Below, one piece after another: positions 52,746-61,483 of a stretch of 64,000 nucleotides of DNA (position 1 is its first letter; each line of letters opens with the position of its first letter). The stretch is from Bacteroides sp. GTDB lineage: Bacteria; Bacteroidota; Bacteroidia; Bacteroidales; Bacteroidaceae. The notes under the pieces are model-generated. The model was not told the DNA's origin and did not search any database. It worked only from the letters and a program-made list of their open reading frames with translations. The stretch is from positions 62,001-126,000 of the forward strand of contig JAMPDJ010000001.1 of assembly GCA_023665805.1 (NCBI GenBank). The letters are read 5' to 3'. Made by a program: the position numbers and the translations under genes.

Positions 52746-53339
52746 TTATAATTCCAGAAAGTTCTTCAGTATTTTTTCGCCTATGTTACCACTTTTTTCG
52801 GGGTGGAACTGCGTTGCGTAGAAGTTATTCCAATGCAGGGCTGCGGAATATGGCTGTATGTAGTTGCATGTGGCTATTGTGAAATCCTTGTCGTATGGTA
52901 CATAATAACTATGTATATTGTATATATAGCTCCCGTCCTCTATTTCTCGGAAGAGTGGAGTTCGCAGGTCTTGAATGCTGTTCCATCCCATTTGTGGCAC
53001 TTTTTCTGTATGCCGTTGTGGTTGAAAACGTTTGACATCCAATTGGAAAATGCCTAAGCAGTCAGTGTCTCCTTCTTCGCTATGACGGCACATCAGTTGC
53101 TGTCCTATGCAAATGCCAAGCACAGGCTGACGCAAATCTTTAATAACCTGGTCAAGACCACGTTCGCGAAGATAGGCCATGGCCGTACTTGCTTCTCCTT
53201 GACCAGGAAAAAGTACACGGTCGGCTTTGGACAACAATTCCGCATCATCTGTGAGTATAGGGCTTATGCCCAGGCGTTTCAGTGCATGGATTACGGAATA
53301 TATGTTTCCTGCATTATATTTTACTATGGCTACATCCAT
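52746..53339 (-). CDS. hisH: Imidazole glycerol phosphate synthase, glutaminase subunit
   Basis: A 197-residue class I glutamine amidotransferase that feeds ammonia to HisF. The nucleophile Cys is in VLGICIGQQLM (about residue 77). The His and Glu of the triad are in ATQFHPEKSG (about 180-184). DVAIVKYNAGNIYSV is the typical start. It follows a secreted unknown protein after 2 bp. Confidence 0.96.
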   Translation of the reverse strand: MDVAIVKYNAGNIYSVIHALKRLGISPILTDDAELLSKADRVLFPGQGEASTAMAYLRERGLDQVIKDLRQPVLGICIGQQLMCRHSEEGDTDCLGIFQLDVKRFQPQRHTEKVPQMGWNSIQDLRTPLFREIEDGSYIYNIHSYYVPYDKDFTIATCNYIQPYSAALHWNNFYATQFHPEKSGNIGEKILKNFLEL

Positions 53340-53341
53340 GC

Positions 53342-53815
53342 TTATTTCTTATCCTTAGTTTCTGCCAAAGCCTCAACCCAATTGGTGTTTAGACAGAAAG
53401 GGGTGTATCCACCTTTGTCTATGACGAATGCCTCGCTCTCTTGTTTGTCGGCGTTCTTGAACATGGCATGGTTCAAACTGGCCTTGCAGTATTTCATGAT
53501 GATGTTTTTGCGGGTCTTGTCTTCGGCATGGCTGTTTTGGGACAGTTCCATCAGATAGTTGGTGACAAATTCGTTCAGTGCCAATGCCTGTTCGTCCAAC
53601 CATTGCCCGCTGATACTGCCCTCCTGCAAGATTATGTGTTTTCTGAAGTAGCGCATGGCGGTAGCCTTGAATTGGGCTACTTTCAAGTCAAATTCCTTGC
53701 TCTCGGGGTTGTTTATGACTTGTTCCGATTTGTCCAGCAGGTAGTCGTAAACCTCTTGCGCTTTCATTGAGTTGGCAGCAAGTAACATCAACGCTATTAA
53801 AGTCAGTTTCTTCAT
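53342..53815 (-). CDS. Exported protein of unknown function inside the his run
   Basis: A 157-residue protein with a clear signal peptide (MKKLTLIALMLLAANSMKA, cut before QEVYDY). The mature part is helical and charged (YDYLLDKSEQVINNPESKEF, HIILQEGSISGQWLDEQA) with no known motif and a single Cys pair too far apart to be a metal site. I do not recognise a family with certainty. It is locked into the operon: its start overlaps the preceding ATPase stop by 4 bp and hisH begins 2 bp after its stop. Its location says nothing direct about function. Confidence 0.8.
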   Translation of the reverse strand: MKKLTLIALMLLAANSMKAQEVYDYLLDKSEQVINNPESKEFDLKVAQFKATAMRYFRKHIILQEGSISGQWLDEQALALNEFVTNYLMELSQNSHAEDKTRKNIIMKYCKASLNHAMFKNADKQESEAFVIDKGGYTPFCLNTNWVEALAETKDKK

Positions 53816-55314
53816 AGATTCCGTTTTAATATGAGATTATGTGTAATACAATCCGGCAGTTCATCAGTATAGTGTGTTACCATTATCAATGTTTTGTGCG
53901 GACGTTGACAGAACAACTGTATGATATCACGTACCCGTTGTCTGTTGTTGATATCAAGGCCATGCAATGGTTCGTCCAGAATGAGCAGTTCCGGGTCCTT
54001 GACAAATGCGCGTGCCAAGAGACAAAGGCGCTGTTCTCCGCTTGATAACTTCAGGAAGGTCTTGTCTTGGATGTGTGATATGCCAAATATGCCCATCCAT
54101 GATTGACAGGTATCCAATTGTTCGGGACGTGGATGGAAATAAAGGCCAACGCTGTCCGACAGACCGCTGGCTACAATATCTATGGCAGGCAGGTCACGCA
54201 TGTAGGCACGATGCATTTCCGGAGAAACGTAACCGATATGCTGCTTTATCTGCCAAATGCTTTCACCGCTGCCACGACGGTGCCCAAAAATGTTGATGTC
54301 GCAGGCATAACTTTGCGGATTGTCTGCACAAACCAAAGATAGCAATGTGCTTTTTCCAGAACCGTTTTGGCCTTGCAAAGCCCATTTTTCTCCCTCATGG
54401 ATGATCCAATTCACGTCATTCAAGATGGTACGATTGCCATAGCGGACACTTACATTGCACAGTCTCAATATTTCACCGCCATTTTGTGGATAAAACGGTA
54501 TTGAGGTAATGTCTTTGTGAGGTAAATTCCTTATGGCTGCAACTTGGTCTTGCGGTAGGGTGTATAAAGCGTCGTAAGCTGCATTTTGTAGAAATTGGAG
54601 TCTCGTTTGCTTAGGCATTACCTTCATCTCCTTGACTGGGATGACGTGAGTGACGAATGTTGGTATGTCATCATATTTTGACAGCACCAGAATAACGGTC
54701 AAATCGGTGTCTTTGGTCAATGTCTCCAATAGCCTTTGAAGCAAGTCGCGAGTACTGGCATCCAGGCCTATGAAAGGATTGTCCATTATGAGTACACGAG
54801 GAGAGTGGAGTAGAGTGCGTATGAGTTGGAATTTGCGCAACTCGCCACTGGACAATGAAATGATGTATTTGTCCAAAACGGGTTCCAAGGCAAACATCTT
54901 GTAGAGCCGTTGTCTCAAACCAGGTTGATACTCTGGAATCTTATCCAGCAGACTACCAACCGTTGGGGTGTTCTCGTCTATGTCGTGCTGATTCCATCGT
55001 TGCTGATAGTAATATGTGCCATCCTGCTCACCATAGGAGTCACGAAAAGAAATAAAGCGTAGCTGCTCGCTTATCAGACGCTTGTGTGTTGGGGTACCAG
55101 CTTCTGTCCCTGAATTGTCGAAGTTGTAGAAAACCTCGTTACGCAAGAGAGGGTAGTGTCCTGTGAGTATTTCCACCAAACGGCTTTTGCCGGAGGCGTT
55201 GTCTCCGCATATGGCCACCTGTTCGCCAGGCAGAATCTCCATGTTTACTGGTTCTGCCATACGCCAATCCGGGTGGCGGGTTATTCCGTCAGTGATTTTT
55301 ATTATAGGAGTCAT
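53812..55314 (-). CDS. Twin-domain ABC ATPase (ModF-like)
   Basis: A 500-residue soluble protein with two ABC ATPase domains and no membrane region. Domain 1: Walker A GDNASGKSR, signature LSSGELRK, Walker B VLIMDNPF, where Asn replaces the usual catalytic Glu. Domain 2: Walker A GQNGSGKST, signature LSSGEQRL, Walker B LLILDEPL, switch His in VTHYTD. This layout matches ModF/PhrA-type proteins in Bacteroidetes, whose role is not firmly known. One of the two sites therefore appears hydrolysis-impaired. Starts with a 4-bp overlap to ruvC. Confidence 0.83.
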   Translation of the reverse strand: MTPIIKITDGITRHPDWRMAEPVNMEILPGEQVAICGDNASGKSRLVEILTGHYPLLRNEVFYNFDNSGTEAGTPTHKRLISEQLRFISFRDSYGEQDGTYYYQQRWNQHDIDENTPTVGSLLDKIPEYQPGLRQRLYKMFALEPVLDKYIISLSSGELRKFQLIRTLLHSPRVLIMDNPFIGLDASTRDLLQRLLETLTKDTDLTVILVLSKYDDIPTFVTHVIPVKEMKVMPKQTRLQFLQNAAYDALYTLPQDQVAAIRNLPHKDITSIPFYPQNGGEILRLCNVSVRYGNRTILNDVNWIIHEGEKWALQGQNGSGKSTLLSLVCADNPQSYACDINIFGHRRGSGESIWQIKQHIGYVSPEMHRAYMRDLPAIDIVASGLSDSVGLYFHPRPEQLDTCQSWMGIFGISHIQDKTFLKLSSGEQRLCLLARAFVKDPELLILDEPLHGLDINNRQRVRDIIQLFCQRPHKTLIMVTHYTDELPDCITHNLILKRNL

Positions 55315-55910
55315 TTTGTCGTGGTACCGATTGCCAAAGTGGATTGCCTTGTTTTATTCTTTGTTACAAAATCTTTCCAGGATGAGTATTTCTTGTCTGT
55401 TTCCGGACGTCCCATTTGCAGGAAATGGCAATAGGCTGCAGCCAAAGCATCGGTAGCATCAAGAAATTTACCAATATTTTCTTTGGTAAGATGTAACATC
55501 CTTCTCAGCATGTCCGCGACTTGCTCTTTTGATGCAGAGCCTACTCCTGTGATTGCCATTTTAATTTTCATCGGGGCGTACTCGGTGATGGGTACTTGGT
55601 GCTGTGTGGCAGCAGCGATGGCTACACCTTGGGCGCGTCCCAACTTCAGCATTGATTGCACATTTTTATCAAAGAATGGCGCTTCAATTGCCATTTCATC
55701 AGGAAGGTAAGAGGCTATTATGCCGGTAATGCGTTCATATATATGGCCTAATTTGATGTATGGGTCACTGTATCGTCGCATGTCTATGACTCCCAAGGCG
55801 ATCATTTCTGCCTTTCTTCCCCTGACACGGATGATTCCATACCCCATCATATTGGTTCCAGGGTCTACCCCAAGAATTATTTTTTCTGCTTGCGTAGGTG
55901 TCTGTGTCAC
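55311..55910 (-). CDS. ruvC: Crossover junction endodeoxyribonuclease RuvC
   Basis: A 199-residue Holliday-junction resolvase. The acidic catalytic residues are in ILGVDPGTN (Asp), MAIEAPFFDKNVQS (Glu), and the final pair in FLDATDALAAAYCH (DxxD). There is no ATG: I use GTG 55910 (MTQTPTQAEK); TTG 55919 is also possible. It resolves Holliday junctions made during recombination with RuvAB. It is the first gene of a collinear run of about twelve genes on the minus strand, ending at popT. Confidence 0.93.
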   Translation of the reverse strand: MTQTPTQAEKIILGVDPGTNMMGYGIIRVRGRKAEMIALGVIDMRRYSDPYIKLGHIYERITGIIASYLPDEMAIEAPFFDKNVQSMLKLGRAQGVAIAAATQHQVPITEYAPMKIKMAITGVGSASKEQVADMLRRMLHLTKENIGKFLDATDALAAAYCHFLQMGRPETDKKYSSWKDFVTKNKTRQSTLAIGTTTK

Positions 55911-56016
55911 GGGTATCAATGATTTTATAGAAAGTCTGGATTCCGCATGCCGATATCTTGTTATCCCGACAAACTCGGAGACTATGCAAATACGGTTTGC
56001 CTGTTTTGGTGCATGG

Positions 56017-56457
56017 TTATTTCCCCGTCATTTCTCCCTCTATGACCAATCGTACTATCCTGTTCTTGGCATTGGAACGTATGGTAATGGTTTTGGAGAA
56101 ACGTCCGGATAAAAGCCCTTCGCCGTTGTAGGTGACATTTATGCTGCCTCTCTCGCCCGGCTTGATTGGTTCCTGGGTAAATTCCGGGACTGTACAGCCG
56201 CAGGAAGCAAAAGCTTGGTTGATGATTAGTGGAGCTGTGCCAATATTGGTGAAATGGAAACTGTATTTGCGCACAGCATCAGTTTCCGGAAACACTCCCA
56301 AATTGCATCTGAGCGTGTCGAATTTTATTTCCGCATAATTCTCTGCCTGGCTGCTGCCGGTAGGGTTGATTTCGCTCCTTACCGATTTCTTGGATTGTGC
56401 ACTTGTACCCAAGGACATTGCCATGGCCATAATTAAAAATAACAGTATTTTACTCAT
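56017..56457 (-). CDS. DUF1573 exported protein
   Basis: A 146-residue exported protein with signal peptide (LLFLIMAMAMSLGTSA). The single DUF1573 domain shows FDTLRCNLGVFPETDAVRKYSF, FTNIGTAPLIINQAFASCGC and VTYNGEGLLSGRFSKTI, an ASH-like immunoglobulin fold with the conserved SCGC pair. Common in Bacteroidetes; function unknown. Its own promoter box is at 56560-56567. ruvC begins about 105 bp downstream. Confidence 0.9.
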   Translation of the reverse strand: MSKILLFLIMAMAMSLGTSAQSKKSVRSEINPTGSSQAENYAEIKFDTLRCNLGVFPETDAVRKYSFHFTNIGTAPLIINQAFASCGCTVPEFTQEPIKPGERGSINVTYNGEGLLSGRFSKTITIRSNAKNRIVRLVIEGEMTGK

Positions 56458-56559
56458 AGTATTGCTGTTGTGATGTTTAACTTTGTTTGATGTTCTCTCC
56501 TTGACGCACTACACATGTCTTGTCCCCATACGCGCGTACCTATAGTATATAATTCTGCA

Positions 56560-56567
56560 CAAAGTTA
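56560..56567 (-). promoter_or_regulatory. -7 promoter box of the DUF1573 gene
   Basis: TAACTTTG on the minus strand, about 100 nt upstream of the ATG. Confidence 0.5.
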
Positions 56568-56739
56568 TGAAAAAATCCTGTATTCGTGAGCATGTCTACC
56601 ATATTATTGGACATACAGTGCCAGAAAACGTCAAAAAATAACTGCAACTACCCTATATTGTTTTTAATGAAAGCGGATTTTGCTGTAGGTGAATTAGAAG
56701 CTATGGAATCACAAATCCTATGACGGCAGTTCATGTCAA

Positions 56740-56779
56740 TAAAATATCCCGGGTAGTCATTGGAGACAAACCCGGGATA
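56740..56779 (-). terminator. Terminator of nadE
   Basis: TATCCCGGGT (56745-56754) and its exact reverse complement (56770-56779). On the minus strand TTTTATTG follows shortly after the stem. Confidence 0.7.
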
Positions 56780-56817
56780 AAATGCCTTTTTGATGTGGAT
56801 GGCTTTTGGAATGAGTA

Positions 56818-58749
56818 TCATAGACTTTCGCATTCTTTAAGCCAAATGGCCGGCGAAACATCGCTCGGCATGTGCCATCCTCCTCGTGGAGACAATCCGC
56901 AACTCCCTACCATTGGGCCATCCGGCATGCATGAACGCTTGAATTGCTGATTGAAGAAACGGCGGTAGAATATGGTAAGCCATTTCTTGATGGTTTCATC
57001 GGAATATGCGTTATCCGCAAAGGCATGTCGTGCTAACAAGTAGATTTTGCTGGGACGGAATCCATGTCTGAGAACGTGGTACAAGAAAAAGTCGTGTAAC
57101 TCATATGGCCCTACCAAATCCTCTGTCTTTTGCTTGATTTCACCGTTTTCATTGGCCGGTATGAGTTCCGGTGAAATGGGAGTGTCTATTATATCCCGCA
57201 AGGTCTCTCCTATGACACTGTTGCCTTGCTTCTCGGCATACCATGCCACTATATGGCGTACAAACGTTTTGGGGACACCGCCATTGACACAGTACATGGA
57301 CATGTGGTCGCCATTATAAGTAGCCCATCCCAATGCCAATTCAGAAAGGTCTCCGGTACCGACAACTATGCCATTCAGCCGATTGGCTATGTCCATCAGG
57401 ATTTGTGTTCGTTCGCGTGCTTGTGAGTTTTCATATGTCACATCATGTTGCTCACAATCATGCCCGATGTCGCGAAAATGCTGTAGGCAAGCTTCTTTTA
57501 TGCTGATTTCGCGTACAGTCACGCCCAATTGCTTCATCAAGGATAAAGCATTGACATAGGTACGGTCTGTTGTCCCGAAGCCTGGCATGGTCACACCTAC
57601 GATGTCCTTGCGATCCAATTTTAATCTGTCATATGTGGCGACCGTCACCAAAAGGGTCAAAGTGCTGTCCAGACCTCCGCTAATTCCAAGCACAACGGTT
57701 TTACAACCAGTGTGTTTGAGTCTCTTTGCTAAACCAAGAGTTTGTATGTCGAATATCTCTTCCGTACGTTTTGCTAAAGCTTCCTTGCCATCTGGGGTGA
57801 AAGGATGCGGATTGATGTTTCTTGTCAGTTCCAACTCGTGCATTATCATCATGTCCGTGTCAATATACTTGCTGGATTTACAGTCATGCATGTTCTTTGC
57901 ATCTGTGAATGTGCCATTCACGCGCCTGTCTATACGTATGGCCTCTACATCAATTTCGCTGAATACCAATTGCGACTCCATGACAAAAGCTTCGTTCTCT
58001 GCCAACATCGCTCCATTCTCACACACCATTGCTTGTCCGCCAAATACCATGTCGGTAGTGCTTTCGCCAAATCCTGCTCCTGCATAGACATATCCGCAGA
58101 TGCAACGCGCACTTTGCTGGCACACAAGGTCGTGCAGGTAGGTTCGCTTGCCTGCCAAATAACTTTCTGCAGACAGGTTGAGAATGATTTCTGCTCCCAT
58201 CATAGCTAATTGTCCGGATGGAGGGGTGATGCTCCATAAATCAGTGCCTATCTCTATGCCAAAGCTGCATGCGCGCGTATTGAATACTTGGTGTCGTTTT
58301 ATCTCGACCAATTCGCCACACATCCACACGTTTATGTAATCCATATCCGGCATAGGGGTGAACCATCGTTTCTCTGCATATTCGCCATGATTGGATAGGA
58401 ATGTCTTGGGCACTATGCCTTGGATTTTACCTTTTTGTAGCACCACGGCACAATTGAGAATCTGGGAATTGTACGTCACAGGCATTCCCACCACCAAAAT
58501 CATGTCCATGGAACGTGTAAAGTCCATAAGTTTCATCAACGCCACTTCTGCCTCCTCTATCAAGGCTTGCTGAAAAAAGAGGTCTTGGCATGAATATCCG
58601 GTTATACAAAGCTCCGGCATCACAAGAATTTCCACATTCTGTGCTTGAGCCTTCAGTACGAGCTTCTCTATTTCTTCTATATTGTGATGCGTGTCGGCTA
58701 CTCTCACTTTTGGTATGCCGGCTCCAATCCTTACGAATCCGTGTCTCAT
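56818..58749 (-). CDS. nadE: NAD+ synthetase, glutamine-dependent type but without the glutaminase Cys
   Basis: A 643-residue two-domain enzyme. The N-terminal nitrilase-like glutaminase (about 1-290) keeps the Glu of MPELCITGYS and the Lys of IVPKTFLS. The nucleophile motif, normally EICEDLW, reads FGIEIGTDLWS, so Cys is replaced by Gly168. The C-terminal synthetase (about 310-643) is intact: GISGGLDSTLTLL (P-loop), GTGDLSELALGW and MYCVNGGVPKTF. It should still adenylate nicotinic-acid adenine dinucleotide and use free ammonia. The ATG at 58749 gives the family start (MRHGFVRIGAGIPKVRVAD). It follows ogt after 68 bp. Confidence 0.92.
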   Translation of the reverse strand: MRHGFVRIGAGIPKVRVADTHHNIEEIEKLVLKAQAQNVEILVMPELCITGYSCQDLFFQQALIEEAEVALMKLMDFTRSMDMILVVGMPVTYNSQILNCAVVLQKGKIQGIVPKTFLSNHGEYAEKRWFTPMPDMDYINVWMCGELVEIKRHQVFNTRACSFGIEIGTDLWSITPPSGQLAMMGAEIILNLSAESYLAGKRTYLHDLVCQQSARCICGYVYAGAGFGESTTDMVFGGQAMVCENGAMLAENEAFVMESQLVFSEIDVEAIRIDRRVNGTFTDAKNMHDCKSSKYIDTDMMIMHELELTRNINPHPFTPDGKEALAKRTEEIFDIQTLGLAKRLKHTGCKTVVLGISGGLDSTLTLLVTVATYDRLKLDRKDIVGVTMPGFGTTDRTYVNALSLMKQLGVTVREISIKEACLQHFRDIGHDCEQHDVTYENSQARERTQILMDIANRLNGIVVGTGDLSELALGWATYNGDHMSMYCVNGGVPKTFVRHIVAWYAEKQGNSVIGETLRDIIDTPISPELIPANENGEIKQKTEDLVGPYELHDFFLYHVLRHGFRPSKIYLLARHAFADNAYSDETIKKWLTIFYRRFFNQQFKRSCMPDGPMVGSCGLSPRGGWHMPSDVSPAIWLKECESL

Positions 58750-58817
58750 ATTTTCTTGGAAATTTAATTGTATATCTCTATTGTTCTGTTTGTTATTCGA
58801 TTGGGACTCATAATGTT

Positions 58818-59333
58818 TCACAGGGCGTTTTCCAGTTCCAAGAGTGAACGCTTGGCGTCAAGTCCTCCTCCATAGCCTGTTAACGAGCCATTGCTCCCAA
58901 TTACACGATGGCAAGGGACAAAAATCGATATCGCATTTGCTCCATTGGCATTGGCCACTGCACGGACTGATTTAGGCATACCTATCCTTCGGGACATTTC
59001 GCTATATGAGACAGTCTTCCCATAAGGTATGTTCAATAATTCATTCCATACAGTTTTCTGAAAGTCAGTCCCGACAAATAGCAATGGAACACGGAACTCC
59101 CTGCGCTGTCTTGCAAAAAACTCGTCAAGTTGCAGCATCGCATGCTCAATCACTTCAGACGTGCCATATTCAAATTCTGCCTGTAATATGTTTTTTAAGC
59201 GTCTTTCAACATGATTTCTATGCTGCTCTACTTGCCAATCACACAGGCATAGTTTGTTGTCCGATGAACCAAGCATCAGCACTCCACATGGCGAGTCATA
59301 CTGTCTAATTAGAATAGAGTTCCTCTTTTGCAT
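58818..59333 (-). CDS. ogt: Methylated-DNA-protein cysteine S-methyltransferase
   Basis: A 171-residue suicide repair protein that removes methyl from O6-methylguanine. The active-site block is FVPCHRVIGSNGSLTGYGGG, with the acceptor Cys in PCHRV. The DNA-binding helix region is TVWNELLNIPYGKTVSYSEM. The N-terminal part is short and degenerate, as in Ogt-type proteins. ATG 59333 is used because the longer frame overlaps the -7 box (59354-59361). It is the first gene of an ogt-nadE unit. Confidence 0.93.
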   Translation of the reverse strand: MQKRNSILIRQYDSPCGVLMLGSSDNKLCLCDWQVEQHRNHVERRLKNILQAEFEYGTSEVIEHAMLQLDEFFARQRREFRVPLLFVGTDFQKTVWNELLNIPYGKTVSYSEMSRRIGMPKSVRAVANANGANAISIFVPCHRVIGSNGSLTGYGGGLDAKRSLLELENAL

Positions 59334-59353
59334 TATATGTATAATGTGATGGA

Positions 59354-59361
59354 CAAAGTTA
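59354..59361 (-). promoter_or_regulatory. -7 promoter box of ogt-nadE
   Basis: TAACTTTG on the minus strand, 20 nt from ATG 59333. Confidence 0.55.
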
Positions 59362-59493
59362 CACAAATTTTATGTTTTCCACATGTTTTCCATCAAGTTT
59401 TTGATGTCAGGATAGTTGAATATACAATTAGACATGTCAATGCTTGCGTAAATTTCCATAGAAACAATATTAGGAATGATTATATAGGTTACA

Positions 59494-59548
59494 GTCAGCA
59501 GGAGGCCAGACAGATGTGCATATAGCATCTGCCTGGCCTCCTGCTGAC
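59494..59548. terminator. Very strong hairpin downstream of htpG
   Basis: Two 23-bp arms (59494-59516 and 59526-59548, starting GTCAGCAGGAGGCC) pair with a single mismatch and a 9-nt loop. It lies 21 nt past the htpG stop. There is no T-tract on either side. Confidence 0.6.
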
Positions 59549-59569
59549 AATCAGTATGGGCTTGCTTCT

Positions 59570-61426
59570 TTACTTAATCATGCTCACTGAACGCTTTACA
59601 AACTTGGTCAGAGCCTCGCCGCTCAGCATTCCGTTCTGCAGTAATGCCAAGTCTATCAGTTGACTGATACGCTCCTCGTTTGTGTTGTCCAGCAACTCCT
59701 TGACAAGAGGAGAGTCGGTGTTCAATACCATATTGTACATGTCTGGCATCTCACCGTAGAATTGCATTCCGGGCTGCATCCGAGCCATGTCTTTCATGCG
59801 GCGCATGTATTCGCTTTGAGTAATCATCACAGGCAGTTGTTCTGCACCCATGGCCTGTGTCTGGATGGTGAACTCCACCTTGTCCATCTTGGGCAACTTC
59901 TCCTTGAACTGGTTCTGGAGTTTTTCGGCCTGTTCCTTGTCCAGCTGTTCCTTTTCCGCATCATCGTGCTTGATGAGGTTGTCCACTATATCTGCATCCA
60001 CACGACTGAAATGTGTCTTCTCCAGTTTCTGTTCCAGCATATTGATTAGAGGAGTATCCAATTGGCCGTTCATCATCAGCACGCTGTACCCCTTGTTCTT
60101 TGCAGCCTCTATATATGTGTATTGCGCTTGGGCATCTTGGGCATAAAGATAAATGAGTTGGCCGTCCTTGTCTGTTTGGCTGCTTTCTACCAAGGTCTTG
60201 TATTCGTCCAAGGTAAAGAACTTGTTGTCCGTGTCCTTGAGCAGGAAGAATTGCTTGGCTTTATCGTAGAACTGTTCTTCGCTCAACATGCCGTAGTCAA
60301 TGAATATGCTGATGTCGTCCCACTTCTCCTCGAATTCCTTGCGATCGTTCTTGAAGATGCCGTTCAGGCGGTCGGCCACTTTCTTGGTAATGTATTGACT
60401 TATTTTCTTCACGTTCTGGTCGCTCTGCAGATAGCTGCGGCTGACATTCAATGGAATGTCCGGTGAGTCTATTACGCCATGCAGGAGGGTAAGAAATTCA
60501 GGCACTATGCCTTCTACCTGGTCCGTTACGAATACTTGATTGCAGTACAACTGTATCTTGTTGCGCTGAATATCCAGTTGATTCTTTATCTTGGGGAAGT
60601 ACAATATGCCTGTGAGGTTGAATGGGTAGTCTACGTTCAGATGAATCCAGAACAGTGGTTCGTCGGCCATTGGGTAGAGTTTGCGGTAGAACTCCTTATA
60701 GTCCTCATCTTTCAGTTCGCTGGGCTTGCGTGTCCAAAGCGGAGCCGTATCGTTGATGATGTTGTCCTCCTCTGTCTCTACCATCTTCTTTTCTTCCTCG
60801 TTCCATTCGCTCTTCTTGCCGAAAGCCACAGGAACAGGCAGGAAGTGGCAATACTTCTTCAGAAGGTCTTCTATCTTGTGCTTCTCCAGGAATTCCTCGC
60901 AGTCCTCGCTGATATGCATGACGATATCCGTGCCACGGCCTTCTTTTTCAGTATCTTCCAAAGTAAATTCCGGACTGCCGTCGCAAGACCATTTCTGGGC
61001 AGTGGCCCCATCCTTGTAGCTGCGTGTGATGATATCCACACGGTCGCTGACCATGAAGCTTGAGTAGAAGCCCAGACCGAAATGACCTATTATCTGCGGA
61101 GCGTCCTCCTTGTATTTGTCCAGGAAATCGTTGGCACCGGAGAACGCTATCTGGTTGATGTACTTCTCTATTTCCTCTGCCGTCATGCCTATGCCGTTGT
61201 CGCTGACGGTGATGGTCTTGGCATCCTTGTCGATGCTTACGCTCACCTTCAATTCTCCCATTTCGCCATGGAACTCGCCTTTGCCTGCCAATGCTTTCAG
61301 CTTTTGTGTGGCATCCACTGCGTTACTTACGATTTCGCGCAGGAAAATCTCATGGTCGCTATAAAGGAATTTCTTGATTACGGGGAAGATATTCTCTGTT
61401 GTTACCCCAATGTTACCTTGTTTCAT
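59570..61426 (-). CDS. htpG: Chaperone HtpG (bacterial Hsp90)
   Basis: A 618-residue Hsp90. The GHKL ATPase domain has FLREIVSNAVDATQKL (Glu and Asn), VSDNGIGMTAEEI (Asp) and GHFGLGFYSSF (lid Gly-rich motif). The middle domain contains the catalytic Arg in NVSRSYLQSD. The C-terminal dimerisation domain runs from about residue 500 and ends SGEALTKFVKRSVSMIK. It is an ATP-dependent chaperone of the heat-shock response. clpC ends 57 bp upstream of its start on the same strand, so the two stress genes may be cotranscribed. Confidence 0.96.
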   Translation of the reverse strand: MKQGNIGVTTENIFPVIKKFLYSDHEIFLREIVSNAVDATQKLKALAGKGEFHGEMGELKVSVSIDKDAKTITVSDNGIGMTAEEIEKYINQIAFSGANDFLDKYKEDAPQIIGHFGLGFYSSFMVSDRVDIITRSYKDGATAQKWSCDGSPEFTLEDTEKEGRGTDIVMHISEDCEEFLEKHKIEDLLKKYCHFLPVPVAFGKKSEWNEEEKKMVETEEDNIINDTAPLWTRKPSELKDEDYKEFYRKLYPMADEPLFWIHLNVDYPFNLTGILYFPKIKNQLDIQRNKIQLYCNQVFVTDQVEGIVPEFLTLLHGVIDSPDIPLNVSRSYLQSDQNVKKISQYITKKVADRLNGIFKNDRKEFEEKWDDISIFIDYGMLSEEQFYDKAKQFFLLKDTDNKFFTLDEYKTLVESSQTDKDGQLIYLYAQDAQAQYTYIEAAKNKGYSVLMMNGQLDTPLINMLEQKLEKTHFSRVDADIVDNLIKHDDAEKEQLDKEQAEKLQNQFKEKLPKMDKVEFTIQTQAMGAEQLPVMITQSEYMRRMKDMARMQPGMQFYGEMPDMYNMVLNTDSPLVKELLDNTNEERISQLIDLALLQNGMLSGEALTKFVKRSVSMIK

Positions 61427-61483
61427 ATGTTTTGATAAATGATTTGTGTTATGTGTTCGTATCTTTGTCTGCTATAGTTGTTT

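Larger units (their letters stand above)
56458..56817. other. Intergenic region between nadE and DUF1573
   Basis: 360 bp containing the DUF1573 promoter box (56560-56567) and the nadE terminator hairpin (56740-56779). No gene supported. Confidence 0.6.

Noticed and set aside
59494..59548. The 23-bp stem as ends of an insertion sequence
   Set aside because: The loop is only 9 nt and there is no flanking duplication or transposase; a 3'-end hairpin of htpG explains it better.
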